A stretch of DNA of 39,947 nucleotides, from the NCBI GenBank assembly GCA_035570235.1, contig DATMML010000038.1, positions 1 through 39,947 of the forward strand, in the 5' to 3' direction. Positions 17,741 through 26,678 of this stretch are shown here, in pieces (position 1 is the first letter of the stretch; each line of letters begins with the position of its first letter). The DNA is from Vicinamibacteria bacterium. GTDB lineage: Bacteria > Acidobacteriota > Vicinamibacteria > Fen-336. Below the pieces are notes generated by a model. That model was not told where the DNA came from. It did no database searches and saw nothing but the letters and a program-made list of their open reading frames with translations. Both the position numbers and the translations under genes were made by a program.

Positions 17741-18555
17741 CCTCCCAGGGGTTCGCCTTGGACGGGAGAGTTGCGGTCGTGACCGGCGCGGCCGGGCTCT
17801 TGGGAACCCGCCACTGTCTGGCCCTCGCCGAGGCCGGCGCCAACGTCGTCGCCGTTGACCTAAAGGAACAAGACTGCACCGACCTCGCTCTTCATTTGCG
17901 GGCCGCGCACGGCCGAGAGGCCTATGGGCACGCCTGCGACATCACCGACGTGGGCTCCGTAGTCCGCCTCCGGGAGGCCGTCCTCCATTGGTTCGGGCGT
18001 GTGGACGTGCTGGTCAATAACGCCGCCGTCGACGACAAGGTCGAGCGATCGAATCCGAAGGAGGTGCTGTCTTTCGAGAAGTATCCCCTGGAGCTCTGGG
18101 AGAGAGCTCTACGCGTGAACGTCACGGGGACGTTTCTCTGCTGCCAGTCGCTGGGGACGGAGATGGCCGCGCAGGGGCGGGGGAGCATCATCAACATCGC
18201 TTCCACGTACGGGGTGGTGGCCCCGGACCAGTCCCTCTACCGCAACGCCGACGGTACGCAGACTTTCTTCAAATCTGCAGCGTACCCGGCGACGAAGGGT
18301 GCCGTGCTCGCCCTTACCCGCTTCCTGGGGGCCTACTGGGGCCGGGCCGGGGTTCGCGTGAACGCGCTGTCTCCGGGGGGCGTGGAGAACGGCCAGGACC
18401 CAGAGTTCGTAGCCCGGTATTCGGAACGCACGCCCCTGGGCCGAATGGCCCACGCCTCGGACTACGCGGGCGCCCTCATCTTTCTCGCCAGCGACGCCTC
18501 GGACTACGTGACGGGGGCGAACCTGATCGTCGACGGTGGATGGACGGCATGGTAA
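17737..18555 (+). CDS. Short-chain dehydrogenase/reductase
   Basis: A 272-residue NAD(P)-dependent oxidoreductase of the classical SDR type. Seen directly are the cofactor motif TGAAGLLG (about 17-24), NNAA near 93, the catalytic Ser region NIASTYG near 153, and the Tyr-Lys pair Y183 and K187 (YPATK). The C-terminus ends VDGGWTAW. It probably makes or reduces a keto group on the sugar that the aminotransferase uses. Start and stop overlap both neighbours (ATGA upstream, 16 bases downstream). Confidence 0.9.
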   Translation: MTSQGFALDGRVAVVTGAAGLLGTRHCLALAEAGANVVAVDLKEQDCTDLALHLRAAHGREAYGHACDITDVGSVVRLREAVLHWFGRVDVLVNNAAVDDKVERSNPKEVLSFEKYPLELWERALRVNVTGTFLCCQSLGTEMAAQGRGSIINIASTYGVVAPDQSLYRNADGTQTFFKSAAYPATKGAVLALTRFLGAYWGRAGVRVNALSPGGVENGQDPEFVARYSERTPLGRMAHASDYAGALIFLASDASDYVTGANLIVDGGWTAW

Positions 18556-19106
18556 GCGCCGCCTCCGCCGCGTCCGGTCCCGCTCTGCTTGCGGGGGAAC
18601 TCGTGGAGCGCGCCCGCCGCCTTCGCCTGGTCCTCACCGATTGCGATGGCGTCCTCACCGACGGCGGAGTGTACTACGCGGCCGAGGGGGAGGCCCTGCG
18701 GCGCTTCTCCGTTCGGGACGGCATGGGCGTCGAGCGCCTCCGGGAATCCGGCATCTGGACCGCGATCGTCACGCGCGAGCGCTCGCCGTTGGTGGAGAGA
18801 CGGGCGGCCAAACTGCATCTACCCTACCATTTTCCGGGGCTCCAGGACAAAGCGGCCCACCTCGACGCGATCCTCCGTGATACAGGCCTCGACACCGCCT
18901 CGTTGGCCTATATCGGCGACGACGTGAACGACCTGGGGATCATCGCGGCCGTGGGGGAGCGAGGGCTGACGGCGGCGCCGGCGGACGCCATGCCGGAGGT
19001 GCTCGAAGCCGTGCACTACCGCTGTACCGCCCCGGGCGGGTCCGGGGCCTTTCGCGACTTTGCCGAATGGATCCTGAGATTGAAGCGTGAAAAGGAGGCA
19101 CCATGA
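18540..19106 (+). CDS. KdsC-like HAD phosphatase
   Basis: A 188-residue HAD-superfamily phosphatase without a cap domain, as in KdsC, which removes the 8-phosphate from Kdo-8-P. Motif I is [10 protein letters not shown] (nucleophile Asp near residue 34), motif II is in IVTRERS, the motif III Lys is in LQDKAAHL, and motif IV is IGDDVNDL. In an operon with a NeuB-type synthase, it suggests that the synthase makes a phosphorylated ulosonic acid that is then dephosphorylated before CMP activation. Either of two ATGs (18540 or 18549) could be the start; both overlap the SDR end. Confidence 0.85.
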   Translation: MDGMVSAASAASGPALLAGELVERARRLRLVLTDCDGVLTDGGVYYAAEGEALRRFSVRDGMGVERLRESGIWTAIVTRERSPLVERRAAKLHLPYHFPGLQDKAAHLDAILRDTGLDTASLAYIGDDVNDLGIIAAVGERGLTAAPADAMPEVLEAVHYRCTAPGGSGAFRDFAEWILRLKREKEAP

Positions 19107-20002
19107 CCAAAGCCGCTGTGCACGTCGGTGGTCGCTGGATCGGCGAAGGGGAGCCGGTCTTCGTGATCGCGGAGATCGGCATCAACCACAACGGCTCCTT
19201 GGAACTCGCAAAGAAGCTGATCGACGGAGCGGTCCTCTCGGGAGCCGACGCCGTGAAATTTCAGAAGCGGACCCCGGAAGAGTGCGTCCCTCGGGAGCAG
19301 TGGCAGGTCGAGCGAGATACGCCCTGGGGACGCATGAGTTACATCGATTACCGGCGTCGGATGGAGTTCGGAGAGGCGGAGTTTGCCGCCATCGACCGTC
19401 ACTGTCGTGAGCGGGGGATCCTCTGGTTTGCTTCCTCTTGGGACGATGAATCCGTGGATTTCATGGAGCGATTCGATCCGCCGTGCCACAAGGCCGCCTC
19501 CGCCTCGCTGACCGACCACGACCTTCTCCGCAAGATGCGCTCCACCGGTCGTCCGCTCATGATATCGACGGGGATGTCGACGATGCAGGAGATCGAGATG
19601 GCGGTCTCAGCCGTCGCCGAGGGCCCGCTCCTCCTGGCCCACGCGACCTCGACGTACCCGTGTCCCCTCAGTGACCTGAACCTTCGGATGCTCCACACGC
19701 TCAAGCAGCACTTTCGCGAGCACCCGGTCGGCTACTCCGGCCACGAAACCGGGCTGGCGCCCACCTGGGCGGCGGTGGCCCTGGGCGCGACGTTCGTCGA
19801 ACGGCACATCACCCTCGACCGCGCCATGTGGGGGAGCGACCAAGCGGCGTCCGTCGAGATCGGCGGCCTCATGCGCCTCATCTCGAACATCCGAGACATC
19901 GAGCGCTCTTTTGGGGACGGCGTCAAGCGCGTGTATGCCGGGGAGCTGCCGCAGATCGAGAAGCTTCGGCGCGTGAAGAGCCGCTTCCCGGCCGCCTCCT
20001 GA
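19103..20002 (+). CDS. NeuB-type ulosonic acid synthase lacking the SAF domain
   Basis: A 299-residue TIM-barrel synthase that should condense phosphoenolpyruvate with a sugar aldehyde. Family marks are AEIGINHNG (23-31), VKFQKRTPEE (51-60), STGMSTMQE near 155, GYSGHETG and ERHITLD. The metal-binding histidines of the last two lie near residues 214 and 234. Classical NeuB, SpsE and LegI enzymes are about 330-350 residues and end in a SAF/antifreeze-like lid; this one ends at the barrel. That is known in a subgroup of NeuB-like proteins. Start overlaps the phosphatase stop (ATGA). Confidence 0.85.
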   Translation: MTKAAVHVGGRWIGEGEPVFVIAEIGINHNGSLELAKKLIDGAVLSGADAVKFQKRTPEECVPREQWQVERDTPWGRMSYIDYRRRMEFGEAEFAAIDRHCRERGILWFASSWDDESVDFMERFDPPCHKAASASLTDHDLLRKMRSTGRPLMISTGMSTMQEIEMAVSAVAEGPLLLAHATSTYPCPLSDLNLRMLHTLKQHFREHPVGYSGHETGLAPTWAAVALGATFVERHITLDRAMWGSDQAASVEIGGLMRLISNIRDIERSFGDGVKRVYAGELPQIEKLRRVKSRFPAAS

Positions 20003-20021
20003 GGCGTCGCTTGCGCGGGCT

Positions 20022-20855
20022 GTGGTGAACTGGAGCATATTGGCCCCTGCGACGATCGTCGCAGGAGTGTGGGTGTTCGCCCTGCTCGAGCGGGCCTTCC
20101 CCTACGATCGGGGCCAGAGAATGCTGCGCGAAGGCTTCTGGACCGATCTCATCTTCTACACGCTCATCCAGAGCTACGTCCTGGCGCTCCTGATCGCGGC
20201 GCTCACGCGATGGATCGACTCCAGCACCGGCTGGTCACGCCTGCACCTGGTATCCGACTGGCCCCTGGCCGGTCAGGTGGCTTTTTTCCTAGTGACCCAC
20301 GATTTGTATATCTACTGGTTCCACCGCTGGCAGCACCGCTCGCCCGTCCTCTGGAGGCTTCACGAAGCGCACCACTCGGCGAAGAGCGTCGACTGGTTGG
20401 CCTCGACGCGCTCGCACGCCGTGGAGATTCTGGTCAATCAGACGATCGAGTTCGCCCCCATGGTCCTTCTGGGTGCTTCCCCTGAGGTGCCCCTCATCAA
20501 GGGAATGATCGGCGCCCTTTGGGGGATGTACATTCACGCGAACATCGGGGTGCGGACGGGACGCCTGCAGTATCTGATCAACGGCCCGGAGGCGCACCGC
20601 TGGCACCACGCCCTGGACGCCGACGCTCACGGCAAGAACCTGGCCACCAAGCTCGCGATCTGGGACCGGCTCTTCGGGACCGCGTGGCTGCCCGAAGGCC
20701 GCAAGCCCTCGGGTTACGGGCTCAGCGACGTCGACTTCCCAAAAGGCTACTTCCGGCAAAGCCTCTTTGCCCTACGCGCTTGGGAGTGGGGCACGACAGC
20801 GGCGTCAGCTATCGACCCCGGCCCCGGGAGGGATGGCCAAACCGCGGTTCCCTAG
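20022..20855 (+). CDS. Sterol desaturase/fatty acid hydroxylase-family membrane oxygenase
   Basis: A 277-residue membrane di-iron enzyme with three to four helices. The histidine boxes are visible: HDLYIYWFHRWQH near residues 90-102, HEAHHS near 115 and HRWHH near 195. The family hydroxylates or desaturates sterols, fatty acids or ether-lipid chains using oxygen. The GTG start lies 19 bases after the synthase stop, so it is probably the last operon gene; no strong ribosome site is visible. It may modify the lipid that carries the new sugar, which is inference. Its end overlaps the next, convergent gene by four bases. Confidence 0.8.
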   Translation: MVNWSILAPATIVAGVWVFALLERAFPYDRGQRMLREGFWTDLIFYTLIQSYVLALLIAALTRWIDSSTGWSRLHLVSDWPLAGQVAFFLVTHDLYIYWFHRWQHRSPVLWRLHEAHHSAKSVDWLASTRSHAVEILVNQTIEFAPMVLLGASPEVPLIKGMIGALWGMYIHANIGVRTGRLQYLINGPEAHRWHHALDADAHGKNLATKLAIWDRLFGTAWLPEGRKPSGYGLSDVDFPKGYFRQSLFALRAWEWGTTAASAIDPGPGRDGQTAVP

Positions 20856-21919
20856 GGCTCCGCGGGAAAGAGGCGGGCGCGGCTTTCGAGACCGTCGCGC
20901 AATACGGCCATTTGCTTCTGAAGTCGAACGCATACCAGGCGGCGAATGAGGATGCGTTGGAGCCAAGTGAAGCCGGGTCGTGTGTCCGTCCGGGTACGGG
21001 AAACGAAGACGAGCCAAGGATCGCCACCGCCAGGCTCTTCCACGAAAGCGGTGGTCCTCAAGGCGGAATCGAAGTAGTGACTCGCGTAAATCTGCTTGGA
21101 CGCGGCCAGGACCACCCGGTGCGAGCCAATGGTCCTTCTGAGGAGGGTCACGTGGTTGATGCTCACCACGACGTGGGCCCAGAGCCTCTCCTTGACCCAA
21201 TATAGGAAGTCCTCCGCTCCCTCGGGTCGACCCCGGGGAAACTCCGTGAGGTAGCGGCGCAGCTCGGGAACAGTGTCGAGGGGTCCCTCGAAACGGCGGA
21301 GGAGCTCGTCGAGATTCTCGGCGGCGCGAACGGGCTCCCGCGCGTCCTCGTACACCGGGAGGGCGGAGTTGCCATGGGCCATGTAGGACTTGGCGTAGCC
21401 AGAGAGCATCTCCCGAAAGAGATCGCCCGCAGCCTGCCGGTGTTGGGGCGAGGACCAATCGATCTCCTGACGGAAGCGCCGAATCCACTCGCCCGACATC
21501 CTCACGTCGCAGTCGCCGACGCGACAGTTCCGCAGGCAGTTGAGGTCTCCGGCGGGGAGAGAAAGGTCGCTGAAGTCACGGAGAGTGGGCGGGGAGCCTA
21601 TCTCCTGGATAGCCAGGACGTCGCCGTCTCCACGCCGCCCCTCGACATCCCGGAGACGGTCGAGGGCCTGGTCAGCCGAGGATCGGACCCGCAGGACGCC
21701 GATCGCCATCACCTCTGACCGGTCCCGGGTCTCGACGACCCTAGCCACGGCCCGGCCCCGATCGATGGTGCGGACGTCATCCTCGGTTAGAGATTCCTCG
21801 CGGGGGACGAAGAAGGGGCGAGCGCTCCAAATGGCGGCGTGACCACCGGCCTGGTAGGGCGCCAGCAGAAGCCCGAGCAGCGCGGTTGCCGCCCCGACCC
21901 GGGCTGGCTCGAAGAGCAT
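20852..21919 (-). CDS. Exported protein of unknown function
   Basis: A 355-residue protein not recognised. An N-terminal hydrophobic stretch (about 8-28) looks like a signal peptide, and the rest is soluble with no further helix. A CxxxCxxxxC cluster (LNCLRNCRVGDCD) lies near residue 130, which could bind a metal or form disulphides. An AAGGA site precedes the ATG closely. It faces the DUF4184 gene across a 196-base divergent spacer and converges on the hydroxylase gene. Confidence 0.65.
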   Translation of the reverse strand: MLFEPARVGAATALLGLLLAPYQAGGHAAIWSARPFFVPREESLTEDDVRTIDRGRAVARVVETRDRSEVMAIGVLRVRSSADQALDRLRDVEGRRGDGDVLAIQEIGSPPTLRDFSDLSLPAGDLNCLRNCRVGDCDVRMSGEWIRRFRQEIDWSSPQHRQAAGDLFREMLSGYAKSYMAHGNSALPVYEDAREPVRAAENLDELLRRFEGPLDTVPELRRYLTEFPRGRPEGAEDFLYWVKERLWAHVVVSINHVTLLRRTIGSHRVVLAASKQIYASHYFDSALRTTAFVEEPGGGDPWLVFVSRTRTDTRPGFTWLQRILIRRLVCVRLQKQMAVLRDGLESRARLFPAEP

Positions 21920-22115
21920 TTTTCCTTGTACCGCGGCCCCATGACGAGATCATCACGATCCGGTGACGATCGAAAGAAGGGCTTGAGGCTTCCCCGCGCA
22001 ACCCTCGCTGGAGAAAAGGAACACGTTCTTAACAGGAATGCCCTTCAGCCCAGGCACGATGGTCTCGAATGTCACGCGCGTCGGGCAGACGGCGCGCGGA
22101 AGGGAGGCGCGACCT

Positions 22116-22958
22116 GTGCCCTGGATTGTTCCTTCCCACCAAGCGCCGGCCCTCCTCTTGAAGGCCTGGCGACCGCGCTGGTTCTCGGGACTGGCGCTGG
22201 TCCTGGGGAGCCTCGCCCCCGACCTCGAGTTCATCGTGCCGGTGAGAAGGGAGACCATTCTCGGGCACACCGTGGCCGGACAGATCCTGTTCACGGTTCC
22301 AGTCGTGCTCGCCCTCTACGTCCTCACGACGGATCTCGTCATTCCCTGGCTCGTGCCCTACCTATCCCGTTGCTGGCATGATCTGGCTGCGCTGGAGAGG
22401 CCGCGGGGCCGAGCCTGGTGGGGGGTCGTGCTCTCGGCCGTTCTAGGCGGGCTCACGCACATCGTCCTCGACGGATTCACCCACGGCGAAGCCTCGGGGG
22501 GGTGGGCGGTCCCGTTTTTCCCGCTCCTCAGCCTCAACGTGCCCTCTCCTCTCGGGCCCCTTCCCGTCCATGATCTTCTCCAGATCGTATTCACGGTTGT
22601 GCTTGGGGCCGCGGCTTTGGACGCTTGGCGGCGTATCGCAGGTCAGCGGCTCCTTTGGAGTTGGCGGAACCGGTCTCCGCGGCCCGTCCTCGCGGCTTCG
22701 CCGACGGGGCGTCGCAGGGTGCTCCGCTGGCTCACGGCCTGCGGCGCCCTCGGGGTGGCGGCAGCGCTCTTCTTCAAGCCGGCGGCGTCAGCGGGGTATG
22801 CCTTGGAGCTCGCCGCCTACGGCTTTCTGGACGGGATCGCGGGCGGGATGCTGCTCGGGGCGGCAACGCATCGCCTTCTCCACGCTCGGCTGCGGCGCGA
22901 GGCCGCACTGGAGGCGGCAACGCGGGTGAGGCTGCTCCAGCCCGGGGCCGGCGGTTAG
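22116..22958 (+). CDS. DUF4184 family membrane protein
   Basis: A 280-residue membrane protein with about six helices. The DUF4184 pattern is visible: PSHQAPALLL at the start, then LALVLGSLAPDLEFI, where the Pro-Asp follows the first helix, and THIVLDGFTHG near residue 125. The function is unknown, though the His and Asp residues in the membrane suggest a metal-dependent hydrolase-like site. The GTG at 22116 is preferred over an ATG 26 codons upstream, because GGGAGG lies eight bases before it and the family sequence begins there. The end overlaps the convergent Ppx gene by four bases. Confidence 0.75.
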   Translation: MPWIVPSHQAPALLLKAWRPRWFSGLALVLGSLAPDLEFIVPVRRETILGHTVAGQILFTVPVVLALYVLTTDLVIPWLVPYLSRCWHDLAALERPRGRAWWGVVLSAVLGGLTHIVLDGFTHGEASGGWAVPFFPLLSLNVPSPLGPLPVHDLLQIVFTVVLGAAALDAWRRIAGQRLLWSWRNRSPRPVLAASPTGRRRVLRWLTACGALGVAAALFFKPAASAGYALELAAYGFLDGIAGGMLLGAATHRLLHARLRREAALEAATRVRLLQPGAGG

Positions 22959-24592
22959 GGCCGTACCGCCCGCAACCGGCGGGGGCGAACCTCCGCGGAC
23001 ATATCCACGCGCACGGCGAGACCAAGGGCTTTTTCCAGGAGCTGGGTCCGCCGTCCCGCACCCCATATCTCCAGCTCGTAGTCGCCTTTGGCCTCACCCC
23101 GCACGCGCAGGAGCCCCGCTCGCTCGGAAACGGCGAGCCGGCGCACCACTTGCCGGTGGCTGCGATCGAGAGCGTCCGCGACGCGAAGGAAGCCCGCCAG
23201 GACACGCACCGTGCGGCGCGAGTCACGGGGCAGGGCGGCGAAAGCGGCGTGCTTGCGCCGGGGCTCGCCGCGGCGGTGATAACGAGCCACGTTGGCCACC
23301 ACCTCAATCTCGGCGGGATGGAAGCCGCGCAAGTCGCCGTTCTTTATGAGGTAGTAGGTGTGCTTGTGGTGGCCCGGATAGGAGATGTGGTGCCCGATGT
23401 CGTGGAGGAGGGCGGCGTACTCGAGCAGCGCGCGATCGCCGTCGCTGAGGCCGTGACGATCACGGGTCTGGTCGAAAAGGCTGGTGGCAAGGGTGGCCAC
23501 GTGGCGGGCGTGGGGCTCGTCGTAGAGGCAGCGCTCCGCGAGGGCGATCACGCTTCGGCGCCGCACATCCGGGTATGCCTCGGCACGGGCGAGCGACCGC
23601 GGGTGGCGTTGGATGTAGTCGATCAGGATGCCTTCCCGAAGCGCCCACTCGCAGAGCACCAACTCCTCGATCCCCAGCAGATCCAGGATGGTGTCCAGAA
23701 TCACGGCCCCCGCGGGGATCACGTCCGCGCGCAGCTCGTCCATTCCCGGCATCCGCAAGCGCTCTTTGAAATCCGCCGCCACCAGCCGTTGGCGAAGGGC
23801 GTGCAGGGTGTTTGCCTTGACGCTCAGGTGATGGAGGGTCTCGGCTGGACGACCCGTCTCCATCTGATGGGCCATTGCCCCCAGGGCCAGGATCGTGCCC
23901 GAGGTGCCGATCGCGACCTCGACGTTCGTCCCACGCACCCGCTCCACGTCGGGCTCCACCGCCTCACGCACGTGCCGCGCCAGGCGCTCCTCGCTCTTCT
24001 TGGTCAGGGGATCGGACTTCACGAACTGCTCGGCCATGCGGAGCACACCCAACTTCTTGGACGCGGCCCATTCGAGCTGGCTACCCTTACCCAGGGCCAA
24101 CTCAACGCTTCCCCCACCGATGTCCAACACCAGTGCCCGTTTGCCTTCCAGGTGGATGCTGTGGAGGGCAGCCAGGTAAACCAGGCGGGCCTCCGCCTCT
24201 CCCGTTATCGCCCTCGGCCAGACCCCGATCTCGCGTCCGACGCGGTCCAGGAAGTCCTCCCCGTTGCGGGCTTCGCGGATGGCGGAGGTCGCCACCGCGA
24301 TGATCTTCTCGGCCCCTTGGGTCTCGGCCAGGCGGGCGTATTTCTTGAGCACGTCCAGGCCACGGCTGATGGCGACGGCGGGGAGCCGCCCACGGGAGAG
24401 GGTGAAGGCGCCCAGGCGGACCATCTCCTTCTCGCCTGCCACGACCCGGAAACCCCCGGAGGCGGTCACTTCCACGATGACCATGTGGATGGAGTTGCTC
24501 CCGAGATCGATGGCAGCGATGCGCACGGCGGTCGGTTCATTGTAGCCGCGACCACCGGCGACGGGGGGCACGCGAACGCGATAAAGACCCAC
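22955..24592 (-). CDS. ppx: Ppx/GppA exopolyphosphatase/guanosine pentaphosphatase with HD domain
   Basis: A 545-residue cytosolic phosphatase. The ASKHA fold is shown by IAAIDLGSNSIHMVIVE at the start, VATSAIREARN (about 100-110), and the second phosphate loop VLDIGGGSVELA (about 155-166). The C-terminal third holds an HD-type domain (LLHDIGHHISYPGHHKHTYYLI). Members cut phosphate from polyphosphate chains or from pppGpp. Two starts are possible: GTG at 24592, or GTG at 24526 directly before RIAAIDLG, which fits the family better; neither has a clear ribosome site. A long open frame on the opposite strand is a shadow of this gene. Confidence 0.9.
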   Translation of the reverse strand: MGLYRVRVPPVAGGRGYNEPTAVRIAAIDLGSNSIHMVIVEVTASGGFRVVAGEKEMVRLGAFTLSRGRLPAVAISRGLDVLKKYARLAETQGAEKIIAVATSAIREARNGEDFLDRVGREIGVWPRAITGEAEARLVYLAALHSIHLEGKRALVLDIGGGSVELALGKGSQLEWAASKKLGVLRMAEQFVKSDPLTKKSEERLARHVREAVEPDVERVRGTNVEVAIGTSGTILALGAMAHQMETGRPAETLHHLSVKANTLHALRQRLVAADFKERLRMPGMDELRADVIPAGAVILDTILDLLGIEELVLCEWALREGILIDYIQRHPRSLARAEAYPDVRRRSVIALAERCLYDEPHARHVATLATSLFDQTRDRHGLSDGDRALLEYAALLHDIGHHISYPGHHKHTYYLIKNGDLRGFHPAEIEVVANVARYHRRGEPRRKHAAFAALPRDSRRTVRVLAGFLRVADALDRSHRQVVRRLAVSERAGLLRVRGEAKGDYELEIWGAGRRTQLLEKALGLAVRVDMSAEVRPRRLRAVRP

Positions 24593-24837
24593 GATCGCAG
24601 GCTAGCCACTGACCGGGAAGACGGGATGATCAAGCCATGACGATCTCGTGACGACGCGCCCCGCTGGTGACTTTGGAAGGCAAGGCGGGGTCGGTCGCGT
24701 GCACTGCTCGCAGGGCACGAGGCCAGAGGTCGCGATTCTGCGCCGTCTCTACTCGAGCAGCCTTCCCCTGGTCCCGTCACCCAGACGTCATTCCGGCGGT
24801 GCGCCGGCGTCATGAAGGCGGGGTAGCCTTGTCAAGG

Positions 24838-26028
24838 ATGGGGGTGTCTCAGCGGCGCATGCCCGACCTGCAGAGCGGAACCTGGCTCGGATGGAGGGTA
24901 TTCGAGGCCGTCTCCCGCAACAGCTTGATCTACAACCAATGCTGGGAAGACCCGGCGGTGGACCGCCAAGCGTTGACCCTGACCCCCGCCGATCGTGTCC
25001 TGGTCATCACGAGCGCCGGCTGCAATGCCCTCGACTATGCCCTCCTGGGAGCGCGGGTTCTGGCCGTGGATCAGAACCCTCGCCAGAACTACCTGCTAGA
25101 GCTGAAACGAGCGGGGATTCGAGCCCTTGACTTCGAATCGTTCTTTGCCCTCTTCGGGCAGGGCGGCTGCGGCCGCGCCCGCCAGATCTACTCCGCTCTT
25201 CGCCCGGCCCTCTCCGAGCCGGCGCGTGGTTTCTGGGACCGCGAGGTACGGCTGTTCGAGCCGGCGCGCGCGCGGGGCCAGAGCTTCTATTACGGTGGTA
25301 CCTCCGGCTTGGTCGCGCTTGCCGTCCAGTGGTACGTCGAGCACGTGGCCAAGGTCTGGGAAATCGTGGAGCGGATATTGGCCGCGGCAACGATCGAACA
25401 CCAGGTCGGCATCTACAGGAGTGAGCTGCGCCATCGACTGTTCGGCGCGCACCTGCTCCGCTTGCTGGGAAGCTCGACCGTGCTCGCCCTCCTGGGGGTG
25501 CCGGCTCCCCAGCGCCGGATGGTCCACGCCGGCTCCGGCGGCTTTGCCGGATTCATCCACAGCTGCCTCGACCATGTGATGTCGGTCTCGCTGTTGCGCC
25601 AGAACTACTTCTATAGCGTGTACCTAAACGGCCGCTACACGCGCGAGAGCTGCCCGGAGTACCTGAAGGAAGCGAACTTCGCGCGGCTCAAGGCCGGTCT
25701 CGTGGATCGCATCGAGACGTTCACGGGCACAGTCACCCAATGCCTCGCCCGCCAAGAGGAGCCGGTGACGGCGTTCGTCCTCTTGGATCACATGGACTGG
25801 ATGGCTCCCCAGCCGCGGCTCCTCGAAGAGGAGTGGGCGCGGATTTTCGCCATTGCTGCTCCCGGGGCGCGGGTCATCTTCCGCAGCGGCGGCCCCGACG
25901 CCCGCTTCCTGCCGGCTTCCATACTCCGGCGGCTGGCCTTCGCGCGCGAGCGGGCGGCGGCTTTGCACCGCCAGGACCGGGTGGGCACCTACGGATCGTT
26001 CCACATCGCGAGCTTCGCCAATGTCTGA
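24838..26028 (+). CDS. btaA: BtaA: diacylglycerol 3-amino-3-carboxypropyl transferase (DUF3419)
   Basis: A 396-residue enzyme of the BtaA/DUF3419 family. It transfers the aminocarboxypropyl group of S-adenosylmethionine to diacylglycerol, the first step towards the betaine lipid DGTS. Family features include SLIYNQCWEDP near residue 25, the SAM site ITSAGCNALDYALLGARVLAVDQNP (VITSAGCNALD at about 57-67), LLDHMDWM near 315 and RSGG near 350. The start could be 24838 or 24859; both follow a poor ribosome site. The stop overlaps the next gene by eight bases, which carries out the second step. Confidence 0.9.
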   Translation: MGVSQRRMPDLQSGTWLGWRVFEAVSRNSLIYNQCWEDPAVDRQALTLTPADRVLVITSAGCNALDYALLGARVLAVDQNPRQNYLLELKRAGIRALDFESFFALFGQGGCGRARQIYSALRPALSEPARGFWDREVRLFEPARARGQSFYYGGTSGLVALAVQWYVEHVAKVWEIVERILAAATIEHQVGIYRSELRHRLFGAHLLRLLGSSTVLALLGVPAPQRRMVHAGSGGFAGFIHSCLDHVMSVSLLRQNYFYSVYLNGRYTRESCPEYLKEANFARLKAGLVDRIETFTGTVTQCLARQEEPVTAFVLLDHMDWMAPQPRLLEEEWARIFAIAAPGARVIFRSGGPDARFLPASILRRLAFARERAAALHRQDRVGTYGSFHIASFANV

Positions 26029-26641
26029 CGCGTCCACCTTGGACCGGCTCGGGCTGGAGGCGCTCGATCGCTTCTATCGGCGCCAGGCCGGGATCTACGA
26101 CTGGACGCGGCCGTTCATCCTGTTCGGACGGCGCGAAATCGTGGCCGGCTTGGCGGCGGGTCCGGGGAACCGCGCCCTCGACGTGGGCTGCGGCACGGGC
26201 TGGAACCTGGGCTCCCTGGCTCGCACGGGAGCGGAGGTCGTGGGGATCGAGTGCTCGCCGGCCATGCTCCAACGAGCGGGACAGCGGGTCGCGCGCCTTG
26301 GTAGGAAGTTCCGCGTGAGTCTCGACCCACGACCCTACGGCACACGCGCCGACTATCGGGATCAGGCCGACCGCATCCTCTTCTCTTACTCACTGAGCAT
26401 GATGCCGCCGTACCTGGAGATTCTTGCCAACGCACGCGCTGACCTGCGGGCGGGCGGGCGGATTGGGGTAGTGGACTTCCTGGACGCGTTGCCTCCCGTG
26501 GCCCAAGCGCTCGCGCGCAGCCACGTGGCCCTGGGCCGGGAGCGGCTAGACGAACTCCGCCGGCTCTTCCCGAACCATTTCCTCAAGATCTGCGGTACCG
26601 GGCTTTGGCGCTACTTCCTTTTCTGGGGTGAGGCCGGCTAG
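26021..26641 (+). CDS. btaB: BtaB-like SAM methyltransferase
   Basis: A 206-residue class I methyltransferase. The SAM-binding motif I is DVGCGTGWN near residue 50, followed by the acidic IECSP. In characterised systems BtaB adds three methyl groups to the amino group made by BtaA, completing DGTS. Length, the FYRRQAGIYDWTRPFILFGR-type start (YDWTRPFILFGR) and the overlap with btaA support this. The open frame continues upstream through btaA in another register, but the ATG at 26021 matches the domain start. Confidence 0.85.
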   Translation: MSDASTLDRLGLEALDRFYRRQAGIYDWTRPFILFGRREIVAGLAAGPGNRALDVGCGTGWNLGSLARTGAEVVGIECSPAMLQRAGQRVARLGRKFRVSLDPRPYGTRADYRDQADRILFSYSLSMMPPYLEILANARADLRAGGRIGVVDFLDALPPVAQALARSHVALGRERLDELRRLFPNHFLKICGTGLWRYFLFWGEAG

Positions 26642-26678
26642 ACCTACCCTCAGGCGCCCCGCCTAGCTGCCTGGCCGG

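Noticed and set aside
22625-24640. 671-codon open frame on the plus strand
   Set aside because: It is antisense to the ppx gene, which has all its family motifs.
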